NCBI GenBank assembly: GCA_015183035.1 | Contig: JACZZP010000005.1 | Span: 558,001 to 622,000, forward strand | From: Meloidogyne chitwoodi | Lineage: Eukaryota > Nematoda > Chromadorea > Rhabditida > Meloidogynidae | DNA: 64,000 nucleotides | Direction of reading: 5' to 3' | Shown here: positions 20,191 through 30,378 of the stretch, piece after piece | How the letters are laid out: every line of letters starts with the position of its first letter | Position numbering within the stretch: the stretch's first letter is position 1 | Notes under the pieces: generated by a model | What the model was told of the DNA's origin: nothing | Database searches by the model: none | What the model saw: only the letters and a program-made list of their open reading frames with translations | Translations under genes and position numbers: made by a program

Positions 20191-21676
20191 AAAAGACTTT
20201 TCTTTTAAAGTTTTATTCAACAAGTAAAATTAATAAATAAGAGGATAATTTAAATTTTTATTTTTTTTATTTTCTTTAAAAAATTAAGGAGTCCTAAGAA
20301 AAGCACTTATTGCACTAATTAAATAAATTATAAATTTTATCAAAAATTCTGTTATATAAAAAATAACCTTGTGTTGGTATATAAAATACCTCTACAATTT
20401 TAATATAAAAATTTTATAGATTTATTCTAAATTGTTTGACCAATTATTAAGACTAAACTCAAAGAAAAATGAAAATATTAAATTTATTTTTAATTTTTAT
20501 TCAATTTGCATTGTGCTTTGGAGTATTACCTTTGGTATGTTTTCTTTTATTTTTTTTATTAATATGTGTATCATTACATAAAATAAAATGTTTTGATCTT
20601 TCCGAAATATCACACCATTATAAATAATTAATTTTAAAATAACTTGACTAAATTAATTACCAAAATTTTTAAAATTTAATAAAAATTAAATAACCTTCTA
20701 AATTCACTAATTATACAAAATTTAATAAAACAAAGTTTGTAAAATATATTTAATTAATTAATTTAGTTTGAAAATCCTGGTCAACTAGATACTAGTAACG
20801 TGATCACTTTTCAATTAAATCCGATAAAACAAATTAATATTGTTTTGATGCTTCAAATGGATATACAACGGTCAACTGCTATGGATTCTTTTTATAATTC
20901 GGAAGATAATCCAACAGATTTTGGTATAATTTTAATTTTAGAAAAAAAATTTTTAATTTTTTAAATGTTTGTGTAAGTTGAAAATTATAAAAAATCTGAA
21001 ATATTATTCCTTAAATCTGTCAAAAATATTTTTCAAACTTATCTCTCTCTAAATAAATTTAAATTATAGTAATTTTTTACATCAAATTTTAATTTAATAT
21101 TTAAGCTATAATAGAAGGCCTAAATCCTTTTGAAAATCAAAATCACAGTATTGTAGGACAATATGGACAGCTTACTTATGCACTTACAAAATTAAATCAA
21201 AAATGTGATTATATCGAAGATGAAATGATTCCCTTACCACCTGATACGGTAACAATTTTTATATCAGTTTTAATCAAACATACTTGATATTTCTTTAAAT
21301 ATAATATTTTTATCAAATTTTATTTCTTTATTTACAGGAGTTACAATTACCCATCAATCCACATAATTTGCCAGATTTTGCAGAACTAAGAGATAAAAAT
21401 AGATACATGCAAAATATAATTATATCGGCTATGAATATAATTAAACTTTATGTCAATTTTTGTTTAGGAAATAACATTCAACAAATTATAAACCAATATC
21501 AACCTTTTATAATTCAAATTCAACAATTTGTTTTATATAACATTCAAAATTTTAATCAAGATCTAACTCAACAATTAATTTTCAATCAAATTCATCAATT
21601 TTTTACAAATGAACATCAACAATTCATTTTGGATCATATTCAACAATTTATTCCAAATCAAAATCAGCATTATATT

Positions 21677-21904
21677 TGTTGTATAAGAATAGTGGTCTTT
21701 TATAGACACTTCTAACGGTCTAGTATTCATACTATATAAGCACCCATAATCAACCAGTCAGAGAGTTAACCCTCACCAGCGTCTACACTTCTACCTTCCT
21801 TCAACCTTCATTGTCTTTCTCTACGTAATAAACTGTTGCTTTGTTGCTCGTCGACTTTCAGTATCTCGGACACCATCTTTAGTTAGGAAACTAAAGATAC
21901 AACA
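21677..21904 (+). repeat. 5' long terminal repeat
   Basis: 228 bp, TGTTGTATAAG...GATACAACA. Contains a TATA-like ACTATATAAGCACCC (about 21730) and a polyadenylation signal AATAAA (about 21827). Confidence 0.9.
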
Positions 21905-22106
21905 AATTGGCGCGGTCGACAGCTCGTCTACAACAGAATTGGCGCCGGTCTCCAGCTCTCAACGAACCTAAAGAAGGCAACAACGTCAACCTTAGTGCGA
22001 CAAGCCCATCCAGCTCGTCAACACTTCGACAGTCGACAACAGCAACAGTAAAGAGGCACCAAAAGCGTTAGTGTGGCCATTGTCAAACGCTTAGTGAGAT
22101 TAAAGA

Positions 22107-23939
22107 TTGTTAGTGGCAAAAATGAAGGAATCTTCAATTGAACGACTATTATTGGCTCAGCAAGAATTATTTGAAAAGATGCTGGAGCAATTAAAAGTGA
22201 AAAGTGAGCCGAGTGACAATCAGAAAAGTGAAGCAACACTGTACGGAAGCCTTGTGCCGTTAATTAGTGAGTTCATTTTTGATAATGAATCAGGAGCGAA
22301 TTTTGAAAGCTGGTATGGAAAGCATCGCTCATACTTTGAGGTGGAAGGAAAGTCCCTTCCAGAAACCTCTAAAGTGAGATTGTTATTGAGTAAATTGGGG
22401 CTAAGTGAGTATGCCCAGATTGAGCGAAAGATGCTGCCAGTAAAGTTAAGTGAAATGAAGTTTGAGAGTTTAGTGATTGAACTCAGTAAGGAGTTCAAGG
22501 ACCCTAGGTCCAAGTTGATTAAGCGCTTCGAAGCCTTAAACATGAAGTGTAGCCAGCTCGAAGATATTCTAGAGTTTGGGAGTAAAGTGAATGCCAATTG
22601 TGAAAGAGCTCAGATGGCTCTTAGTATTGAGGAAATAAAAATATTAATTTTTATTTCAGGTTTGCCTAATGAGAATGGTCCTCTCAGACAAATGGCAATG
22701 AAGTTCATTGATTCGAAAAGTGAAAATGGCATTCAAGTGACTTTGAAAGAACTTCTTGAAGAATGCAGAGCTTATTTGGCTTTGAAAGCTGACAATAAAG
22801 TGTTTGAAAAAGGTAAATTTTTCAAAGCTCAGCATATTGAACCTATTGTTAATTTAGTGAAAAGTGTTCAAGACAATAGTGAATTGCCAAAGAAGCCATG
22901 GTTCAAAAACCAAGTGAAGTGCTATGCATGCCAGCAAATTGGGCATATTGCGAAAAATTGTCCTAGTGGATTAAGACGTAAGTCTTTTCATCCAAAAGTG
23001 AAGAGAAATTATTTCTCTAATTCAGATAAACCATTCTGTGCCGTTTTGGACATTGTTGGCAGTGATAAAATGGTGAATCGAGAAGAATGGATTAAAAAGG
23101 ACATTAAAATTGCTGGGCATAAAATTGCTTGTATTGAAGACACAGCGTCTCAGATCAATTGTATTACGCCAGAAATATGGAAATTGATTGGCTGTCCTAA
23201 ATTGGAGAAAGTCTCCTATAAAGGAATTGGAATTAGTGGTGCAAGTTTTGACTTAGTTGGCAAATGGACATGCAGATTAGAAGTAGAAAATATTGAATTG
23301 ACAACTGTAATGCATGTAGTGGATAGTGACATTTGCTTATTTGGCCTTCCAGCCATAAAGAAGTTAAAAGAAGTCAAACAAATTCCGAGTAAAAATTTCT
23401 TCAAAAAGATGTCTCCGATCTTTAAGAAGAAAAGTGAACCAATCAAAGGAAATCCATTTCCTAGTGGAACAAAAGTGAAAGTGAAGAATACCAACAAGCA
23501 TTCTGGTAATATTGAGTGGCTTCATGGTGAAGTAATTAAACATTTCAAGAATTGCTGGAAGGTGAAAGTTCCAGTATTGAATTGTATTGTGACCAGAAAG
23601 TGTAAAGAAATGCGCAAGGATATTTGGAATGAAGAAAAGCGCATAGTGAATTATGGATTGTCAAAATTGAACATCAACCAAAAGAAGAAAATTGCGCCGG
23701 ACAAAAGTATAAGTGGCAGCAATATGGACAAAGGAGACAACAACGACAAAAGTGGCAGTCAGGATCAAATTGGCAGCAGTTTCGTTCAAAGTCGCAGCTC
23801 TGTGATCAAGGACAAGGAAAACAACAAGGACAAGATGCCAGAAGGAGAAGAACATCAAAAGAATGACGTGGAGATGATGTTAGACATGATGACGAAAGAT
23901 CATAATAAAGTTCCTTCTTGTGATAAAATTTTTATGTAA
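22107..23939 (+). CDS. Gag-protease-like polyprotein of deleted LTR element
   Basis: 610 residues, uninterrupted; a second in-frame Met (MKESSIERLLL, 22122) may be the real start. Residues 1-260 are a helical capsid-like region. A CCHC zinc knuckle (CYACQQIGHIAKNC) sits at about 271-284. A retropepsin-like segment follows, with CIEDTASQIN at about 341-350 and a DICLFGLPAIKKL strand near 415; the active-site triad reads DTA instead of DTG or DSG. Residues about 448-511 (FPSGTKVKVKN...IEWLHGEVIKHF) resemble the C-terminal tail domain of Gypsy integrases, fused in frame. The remainder is Lys/Asp/Ser-rich. A non-autonomous, mobilisable element is inferred. Confidence 0.8.
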   Translation: MLVAKMKESSIERLLLAQQELFEKMLEQLKVKSEPSDNQKSEATLYGSLVPLISEFIFDNESGANFESWYGKHRSYFEVEGKSLPETSKVRLLLSKLGLSEYAQIERKMLPVKLSEMKFESLVIELSKEFKDPRSKLIKRFEALNMKCSQLEDILEFGSKVNANCERAQMALSIEEIKILIFISGLPNENGPLRQMAMKFIDSKSENGIQVTLKELLEECRAYLALKADNKVFEKGKFFKAQHIEPIVNLVKSVQDNSELPKKPWFKNQVKCYACQQIGHIAKNCPSGLRRKSFHPKVKRNYFSNSDKPFCAVLDIVGSDKMVNREEWIKKDIKIAGHKIACIEDTASQINCITPEIWKLIGCPKLEKVSYKGIGISGASFDLVGKWTCRLEVENIELTTVMHVVDSDICLFGLPAIKKLKEVKQIPSKNFFKKMSPIFKKKSEPIKGNPFPSGTKVKVKNTNKHSGNIEWLHGEVIKHFKNCWKVKVPVLNCIVTRKCKEMRKDIWNEEKRIVNYGLSKLNINQKKKIAPDKSISGSNMDKGDNNDKSGSQDQIGSSFVQSRSSVIKDKENNKDKMPEGEEHQKNDVEMMLDMMTKDHNKVPSCDKIFM

Positions 23940-24119
23940 AATTTTCTGTATGTATTTCATTGTATTTCCCCTTTGCCCCCACTTTTGTTTGTAATTTTCC
24001 TTTTGTTGGACTGGTAGTGTTATTGTTATTGTATTAGTGTTGGTGCTTATGAGTGTGACCGTATTGTAAGGCTTGGATGCCTTTATTGTTAGTGTGACCT
24101 AACCTTTTAAAGGGGGAGG

Positions 24120-24347
24120 TGTTGTATAAGAATAGTGGTCTTTTATAGACACTTCTAACGGTCTAGTATTCATACTATATAAGCACCCATAATCAACCAG
24201 TCAGAGAGTTAACCCTCACCAGCGTCTACACTTCTACCTTCCTTCAACCTTCATTGTCTTTCTCTACGTAATAAACTGTTGCTTTGTTGCTCGTCGACTT
24301 TCAGTATCTCGGACACCATCTTTAGTTAGGAAACTAAAGATACAACA
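24120..24347 (+). repeat. 3' long terminal repeat
   Basis: 228 bp, no difference found from the 5' LTR. Preceded by the polypurine tract at 24109-24119. Confidence 0.9.
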
Positions 24348-24550
24348 ATATTTTTAATCAAATTCAACAACTTATTCCAGTTCAAGATCAGCAACTTATT
24401 TTTCATCAAATTCAACAATTTATTATAAATCAAAATCAACAACAAGGAGGTCAAGGACGTGGACGAGGTCGTGGGCGTGGACGAGGTCAAGGACGTGGAC
24501 GTGGACGAGGAGGCCGAGGTCGTGGACAAGGTTTAAAAGCAGAAAGTATA

Positions 24551-24668
24551 GTTGAATCTCGTTAAAATGACATGGTGATAGAGAAACATTTATCTGCTGA
24601 TTTCCCTTCCAGGATGTAATAATTATTTCATAAAGGGTCACTTTATTGTCATTATAACGAAATTCAAC
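24551..24668. mobile_element. MITE-like element in last intron of copy 4
   Basis: GTTGAATCTCGTTAAAATGA and TCATTATAACGAAATTCAAC form the same inverted pair as at 14448-14678, with a shorter interior (118 bp in all). Confidence 0.55.
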
Positions 24669-24737
24669 TAGTATAATTTTCAATAGGATTTTTTACAAAT
24701 TAATTATTTTATTTTGTATAAAGGAGGTAATCATTGA

Positions 24738-25390
24738 AGAAAGAAATTGAATGTTGAATGGAAGGAGATTAAAAAAGAAATTTCAAATATTTCTGACAAT
24801 TTTTATTTTTTAACTATTTTTAATGGATTTTCATAGCAAAATTACTTTTGTTAAACTTTCACAAAACATTAAAAAATTTTTAACAAAAAATATCATCCTT
24901 TCTTAGTTGTTATTTAAAAATGTTTTTTACTTTATTTTTCTATTTATATATATAGAAAAAAAAAAACTCGGGGGGTTCATTTTCCAAAAACAAAATCTCT
25001 CGAACGCGGAGTTACTTGAAACCTTTTGTATAAGATAGAGGACCTAGGGGTGCATATAGGAAAAATACGGAGAAGGGTCATTTCGGGTCGGAAGTTGGTC
25101 AAAAGTCGAAATGTCCAAAAATCGAAAAACGTTTTTTCGACTTTTCGACATGAAGACGAAGTCGCTCAATGCCGTCAAGGAGAAAATGGAACCCCGAAAC
25201 CTAATTCTACATCGAATGGAATTTAGACCAAATCGATCCGACTTTCCGGTCTCGAGTTATTGCGAATCAACCCTTTTTAAATGCTGGCATTTTGTCCATT
25301 CTTTTGGGTAATGACCAAATCTTGCTCTGGGAGGATTTTTTAAGGGAGGGATATTTGGGGATATATCTGAGGGAGTGGGGAATAGTCCGG
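24738..25390. other. No gene recognised
   Basis: AT-rich 3' flank of copy 4, then more GC-rich unique DNA from 24960 (CTCGAACGCGGAGTTACTTG onward) with a small near-palindrome TCGAAAAACGTTTTTTCGA at about 25121-25139. Short frames here show no coding character. Confidence 0.5.
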
Positions 25391-25696
25391 CGGATAGTAG
25401 GTAATCAAGTACGGGGAATTTTTTGTGAAGGGTTATTTTGGTGCCTGACTTGAGTGCGGCACTGAAACGGCTTTTTGTTTATTAATGAGTGAAATGTCCA
25501 GGGAATAATGGGTAATCGACTACGGGGAGTTCAACGGGAGTGGTCATTTTGGTGCCGGACTTGAGTGCGGCACTGAAACGGCTTTTGGGGATATTATTGG
25601 GGAAATGTCAAGGGGGTTGTATGTAATCGACTGCGGGGAGTTCAACGGGGGAGGTTATTTTGGTGCCGAACTTGAGTGCGGCACTGAAACGGCTTT

Positions 25697-26585
25697 TGTG
25701 AAGTAAGTGGCCGCGAAGCCACCTGAACAGTTGAGTGAAAAAGGAAGTAAGTGGCCGCGCAGCCACCTGCACATTTGAGTCTGTGTTGCACAAAGGAAGT
25801 AAGTGGCCGCGAAGCCACCTGAACACTTGAGTGCAAACTGGAAGTAAGTGGCCGCGAAGCCACCTGAACACTTGAGTGCAAAATGTAAGTAAGTGGCCGC
25901 GAAGCCACCTGAACACTTGTGTGCACAAAGGAAGTTAGTGGCCGCGAAACCACCTGAACACTTGAGTGCAAAATGGAAGTAAGTGGCCGCGAAGCCACCT
26001 GAACACTTGAGTGCACAAAGGAAGTAAGTGGCCGCGAAGCCACCTGAACACTTGAGTGCAAAATGGAAGTAAGTGGCCGCGAAGCCACCTGAACACTTGA
26101 GTGCACAAAGGAAGTAAGTGGCCGCGAAGCCACCTGAACACTTGGGGCTGAGTGCAAAAAGGAAGTAAGTGGCCGCGAAGCCATCTGGACACTTGGGGCT
26201 GAGTGCAAAAAGGAAGTAAGTGGCCGCGAAGCCACCTGAACACTTGAGTGCAAAATGTAAGTAAGTGGCCGCGAAGCCACCTGAACACTTGTCTGCACAA
26301 AGGAAGTTAGTGGCCGCGAAGCCACCTGGACACTTCAGTGCACAAAGGAAGTAAGTGGCCGCGAAGCCACCTGGAGAAGAGTCTGAGTGGACAGCCACCT
26401 GAACACTTGAGTGCACAAAGGAAGTTAGAGGCCGCGAAGCCACCTGAACACTTGAGTGCACAAAGGAATTTAGTGGCCGCGAAGCCACCTGAACAGTTGA
26501 GTGAAAAAGGAAGTGGCCGCGCAGCCACCTGCACATTTGAGTCTGTGTTGCACAAAGGAAGTAAGTGGCTGCGAAGCCTCCCAAC
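25697..26585. repeat. 45-bp minisatellite with hairpin core, ~19 units
   Basis: Unit: AAGTAAGTGGCCGCGAAGCC then ACCTGAACACTTGAGTGCAC and AAAGG. The exact 45-bp period keeps all frames open, so long minus-strand frames (FAATYFLCA..., VASRPLTS..., RWLRGHLLP...) are artefacts. Each unit holds a GTGGC-CGCGAA-GCCAC stem-loop, and GCCAC and GTGGC stay matched in almost every unit. Two units carry an extra GGCTG and one is scrambled (about 26375-26395). Confidence 0.9.
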
Positions 26586-26803
26586 CACTTTTATGCAAAT
26601 TTTTGCTTTTGACGTATATGTTTAATACTGACTCCCCGAAGGGGGCTAGAGACAGCCGTAAACTTTACTAACGCACATAAACCCAAAGTAACACACATTA
26701 AGACAAAAAATGAATATATAAATTTCAAACAAAATTCAAATTTTTTTCCAAAAAAAATTCCCAATACACCTGCACATGCATCTAAATACACCACCAAATT
26801 TTT

Positions 26804-26841
26804 GCTACATAACTAGCCGCGATAGCGGCTAGTTATGTAGC
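26804..26841. other. Perfect 17-bp stem, 4-nt loop hairpin
   Basis: GCTACATAACTAGCCGC and GCGGCTAGTTATGTAGC are exact inverse copies around GATA. It lies in otherwise unremarkable DNA beyond the minisatellite. It could be the fused ends of a mobile element, a small structured RNA or a fold-back remnant. Confidence 0.7.
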
Positions 26842-27599
26842 TTTATATATATAGAAAAACAAGGCGTTTCGTTAAAAAAATTAAGGCTCCTTTTAAATTT
26901 GTGGGAGAGAGCTGGAAGTTCGACATGTTGCTGGATACATTAGTGCGCATCCGGGAAAATTATAGACTTTTTTGTGCGGGGCTCCTTCCCGCCGAAACGA
27001 CCTCCGCTCCGTGTCTATCTCGTGAACGGGAGGAGATAGCGGAAAACTTCTGCTTGGAGGGCCCTAGCCCACGATTATTAGAAGTTAAATTAAAAAAAAT
27101 TTTTTTAAAAATTTCAATTTAAAGGGGCGATGTGCCTTCCTAACCCTTTTTAAATGCTGGCATTTTGTCCAAAGATATGCTTAGTGACGAAAAATTGCAG
27201 ATGCTATTAAGAGAACGGGGGGATATAGAGGAAAATGTTTGGGAGGGATAATGTGTAATCTGATATGGGGAATTTTTTGGGACAGGTTATTTGGGTGCCG
27301 AACTTGAGTGTGGCACTGAAATGGCCGAATGCGATATAATTTAAAAATATGTGGGATTTATTGGGTGGGATAATGGGTAAACAGTTGTGGGGAGTTCAAT
27401 CGACAAGGTCATTTTGGTGCAGAAATTAATTGCGGCACTGAAATGGGCATCGAATAATAAACTAAAAATAAGTTGGAATTATTTGAGGAATAATGGATAA
27501 TCGGCTATGGGGAATTAAATGGGATGGGTCATTTTGTTGCCAGACTTGAGTGTGGCAATGAAATGGCCGATTGAAAATTTAAATTGCTTTTTTGAATAT

Positions 27600-28515
27600 A
27601 AATATAAGGCCGATAGTTTTGGCTAATTTGAGACATTTGTAGCCACAAGCGTTGGCTACAAAAAGTCTGCGAGATACTTGAGTCTCGGATGAGTGATTGT
27701 GGCGATTTGAGTCAAAAAGTGGTGGTCACATGGGTCATTTTTGAATTCGGCGTGCAAAACCGGATTTCAATAGCCTATGTTGTAGAACATCCTTTGACGA
27801 TCTAAAAAACATATCATATGTTCGAGGTCCACTTGAGTCTCTGAGAATTAAGTCCGAAAAGTGATTCGGACTCTGACGATTTTTTGACAGTAACTTTTCG
27901 AGAAAATTTTTTTAATTTTTTCTGACCTCGGATTCATGTTTAGGATTTGTTTATACACCATAAAAGTAATTTTTACGAAAAAAAAATTTTCAAAATTTTT
28001 CCAAAGGGGTACCCCTATTGGAATATTTTCCAAAATTTTCAATCGACCTTAACTTTACGAGTTTTGCTCGGATTGAAATGAAACAAATGTTATTAAATAA
28101 AGAAAAAAATTAGCTATTTTATGAGTTAAGAAATTTTGGAAAATTTTAAGGTTAGGGCTACTTAGGTTCAAAAAACTGAAAATTCGAAAATTTTCGGTTC
28201 TTCGAAAAATTTTCGGTATTTTTGACATTGGTCTGGATTGAAAGTATTTTTATTAAATCAGGCATATTTTTTAAAACCTAATGACATTTTAAAATGTCAA
28301 AAAAGGTTACTTTTGAAAATGTTATAATTTTTTAAAAATTTGGTCATAGAATGTCGGTCAATATTTTGAGGCAAAAATGGCTAAACACAAAAATTAAATA
28401 AGTAGGTCAAATGATGTACCATTCGAAAGCTCTTGACAAGCTGAGTTCAAAAATGTTTTTTGAAAAAATTTTGGGTCAACTTTGACCAAGTTACGGTGGG
28501 TCAAAGTTTGAGGTT
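27600..28515. other. No gene recognised
   Basis: Non-repetitive, moderately AT-rich DNA. Contains a short inverted pair GTAGCCA...TGGCTAC at about 27640-27660. No convincing coding or RNA signal. Confidence 0.4.
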
Positions 28516-28519
28516 GAGG

Positions 28520-29400
28520 TAGTTCACGGGGCGTTTGAGGGCAGAAGGCCCTCAAACGCCGGAGGGTTGCACCACCATTTTTATCCCACCACAACTTTAA
28601 ACCCACCACAAAATTTCCAAACTTTAGCGGGGCGTTTGAGGGCCGAAGGCCCTCAAACGCCGGAGGGTTACACCACCACTTTTGCACCCACCACGACTTT
28701 AAACCCACCACAAAATTTCCAAACTTTAGCGGGGCGTTTGAGGGCCGAAGGCCCTCAAACGCCGGATGGTTACACCAACACTTTTGCCTCCACCACCACT
28801 TTTAACCCACCACAAAATTTCCAAACTTTAGCCGGAGGTTTACACCACCACTTTTGCACCCACCACAAAATTTCCAAACTTTAGCGGGGCGTTTGAGGGC
28901 CGAAGGCCCTCAAACGCCGGAGGGTTACACCACCACGTTTGCACCCACCACGACTTTAAACCCACCACAAAATTTCCAAACTTTAGCGGGGCGTTTGAGG
29001 GCCGAAGGCCCTCAAACGCCGGATGGTTACACCAACACTTTTGCCTCCACCACCACTTTTAACCCACCACAAAATTTCCAAACTTTAGCGGGGCGTTTGA
29101 GGGCCGAAGGCCCTCAAACGCCGGATGGTTACACCAACACTTTTGCCTCCACCACCACTTTTAACCCACCACAAAATTTCCAAACTTTAGCCGGAGGTTT
29201 ACACCACCACTTTTGCACCCACCACAAAATTTCCAAACTTTAGCGGGGCGTTTGAGGGCCGAAGGCCCTCAAACGCCGGAGGGTTACACCACCACGTTTG
29301 CACCCACCACGACTTTAAACCCACCACAAAATTTCCAAACTTTAGCGGGGCGTTTGAGGGCCGAAGGCCCTCAAACGCCGGAGGGTTGCACCACCACTTT
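28520..29400. repeat. ~100-bp satellite with 14-bp-stem hairpins
   Basis: Units contain the hairpin GGCGTTTGAGGGCC-GAA-GGCCCTCAAACGCC followed by a pyrimidine-rich ACACCACCACTTTTGCACCC part and CCACAAAATTTCCAAACTTT. Eight hairpin-bearing units and two shortened units lacking the hairpin (about 28835-28880 and 29190-29240) are arranged so that a block of about 360 bp (from 28520 and again from 28880) repeats as a whole. A decayed hairpin unit follows at about 29480-29505. Open frames through it are repeat artefacts. Confidence 0.9.
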
Positions 29401-30378
29401 GGCACCCACATGACTTTTACCCTCCACAACTTCACACCGACATGACGTACATATTCCAAGCAAAAATCCCTGCTAGGACCCTTTCAAAGCCGCAGGCTTT
29501 CAACGCCCATATTTTCAATCCCCACGGCGCTTCACCCTAAAGTATTTTTTAATGTTCCCCATGTTATTAATTTTCCCCATAATTTTATACACTGATCTGA
29601 GCATACCTACGCTGGTTTCTGATAAAAATTTCTTTAGTTAAAACAAAATTATGCCTAAAAATATTTTAAAAGTTCCAAACTATTTTGTTAAAAATAAATA
29701 AAAATGTTTTATTTATTATAATTAGATTTAATTATTTTTAAAATTCATTTTTAATTTTTGCCATTTAAATATTTTTTAATTGATTTTTAATTTTTTTGGC
29801 GGAAATGTCCTTTATAACACAATTCGAATGAGTGTATGAGGCAGAGCTATATGAGAAGAGTGAAGAAAAAAATTAAAAGAAATTAACTACAGTATGTGAA
29901 TAAAATGTGAAGGATATTAAAGCATTGGGGTAGTTTCGACGCAGTTTTTTAAATATTTTAGAAAGAAAAAAATATTTTTAGTCAAAAATATTTTATTTTA
30001 ACTGTGTTTTTCAACTTTTAAAATAACTTACAAATTTAACTTTGAAAAATATTTATTTTTGGTCTAAAATCTTTTTTTGTTGAATTTCATCCACCAACTT
30101 AAAAAATTTTAAAAATAAAAAATGCTGAAAACTTCCTAGTTAAACTTTAGCATTTCAGCTGTAGTAGCATGTCCACTTTAAATAAAGTTTCAATTACTTT
30201 AGAAAATTTAAATATTTTTTTAATATATTATTCTGCGATGTAATGGTCACCTGTCAGATTTATTTAATTTAAAAATTAAATAAATCAAACAAAAAATCCA
30301 TAATCGCATGAAAGCCCCAATACTCTCCTCTAACATTTTTAAATTTAAAAGTGCGAATATAGAAAATTTTAAAGGTAG

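Larger units (their letters stand above)
21677..24347 (+). mobile_element. LTR retrotransposon, 2671 bp, internally deleted, very young
   Basis: Two 228-bp LTRs (21677-21904, 24120-24347) appear identical base for base, begin TG and end CA, and are flanked by a 5-bp duplication ATATT (21672-21676 and 24348-24352). A purine tract AAAGGGGGAGG sits directly before the 3' LTR, and a candidate primer site starts TGGCGCGGTCGAC just after the 5' LTR. The single open frame encodes Gag and a protease-like region; reverse transcriptase and RNase H are missing. The Ty3/Gypsy-like class is inferred from the gag layout and the integrase-tail remnant. Confidence 0.9.
20469..24737 (+). pseudogene. Secreted protein family copy 4, split by an LTR retrotransposon
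   Basis: Exons 20469-20534, 20767-20923, 21106-21248, then exon 4 in two pieces, 21338-21676 and 24353-24530, with the retrotransposon and its duplicated ATATT between; last exon about 24727-24737. Signal peptide, PGQL and STAMDSFYNS motifs place it closest to copy 2. Exon 4 has RYMQNIIISAMNIIKLYVNF, NQ-repeats and, after the insertion, an RGRGRGRGQGRGRG tail. No other lesion is seen: ignoring the insertion, both halves share one frame. As it stands, translation enters the 5' LTR and stops at 21715, losing the RGG tail; the LTR also brings an AATAAA signal. Confidence 0.75.
25390..27590. repeat. Degenerate ~110-bp tandem repeat, six copies, interrupted
   Basis: Units end in ACTTGAGTGCGGCACTGAAA and include TACGGGGAGTT and GGTCATTTTGGTGCC. 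Copies at about 25395-25475, 25505-25580, 25616-25700, 27245-27335, 27365-27445 and 27485-27570. The array is split by the 45-bp minisatellite and by unique sequence at 26600-27240. Non-coding. Confidence 0.7.

Noticed and set aside
22018..22597. Minus-strand frames under the Gag gene
   Set aside because: Antisense shadows of a well-supported plus-strand protein with a zinc knuckle.
25697..26585. Possible CRISPR array
   Set aside because: Repeats are directly joined without unique spacers, and the organism is a eukaryote.
25608..26588. Long minus-strand frames of 100-309 codons
   Set aside because: All lie in the 45-bp minisatellite; a period divisible by three keeps several overlapping frames open at once, and none extends into unique sequence with coding character.
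26901..27122. 73-residue plus-strand frame (MGESWKFDMLLDTL...)
   Set aside because: No family match, no splice context, ends in poly-Lys/Phe from A/T runs; likely chance.
28394..29459. Open frames on both strands rich in Pro/Thr/His or Trp/Gly
   Set aside because: They translate the hairpin satellite; unit identity is at DNA level on both strands.
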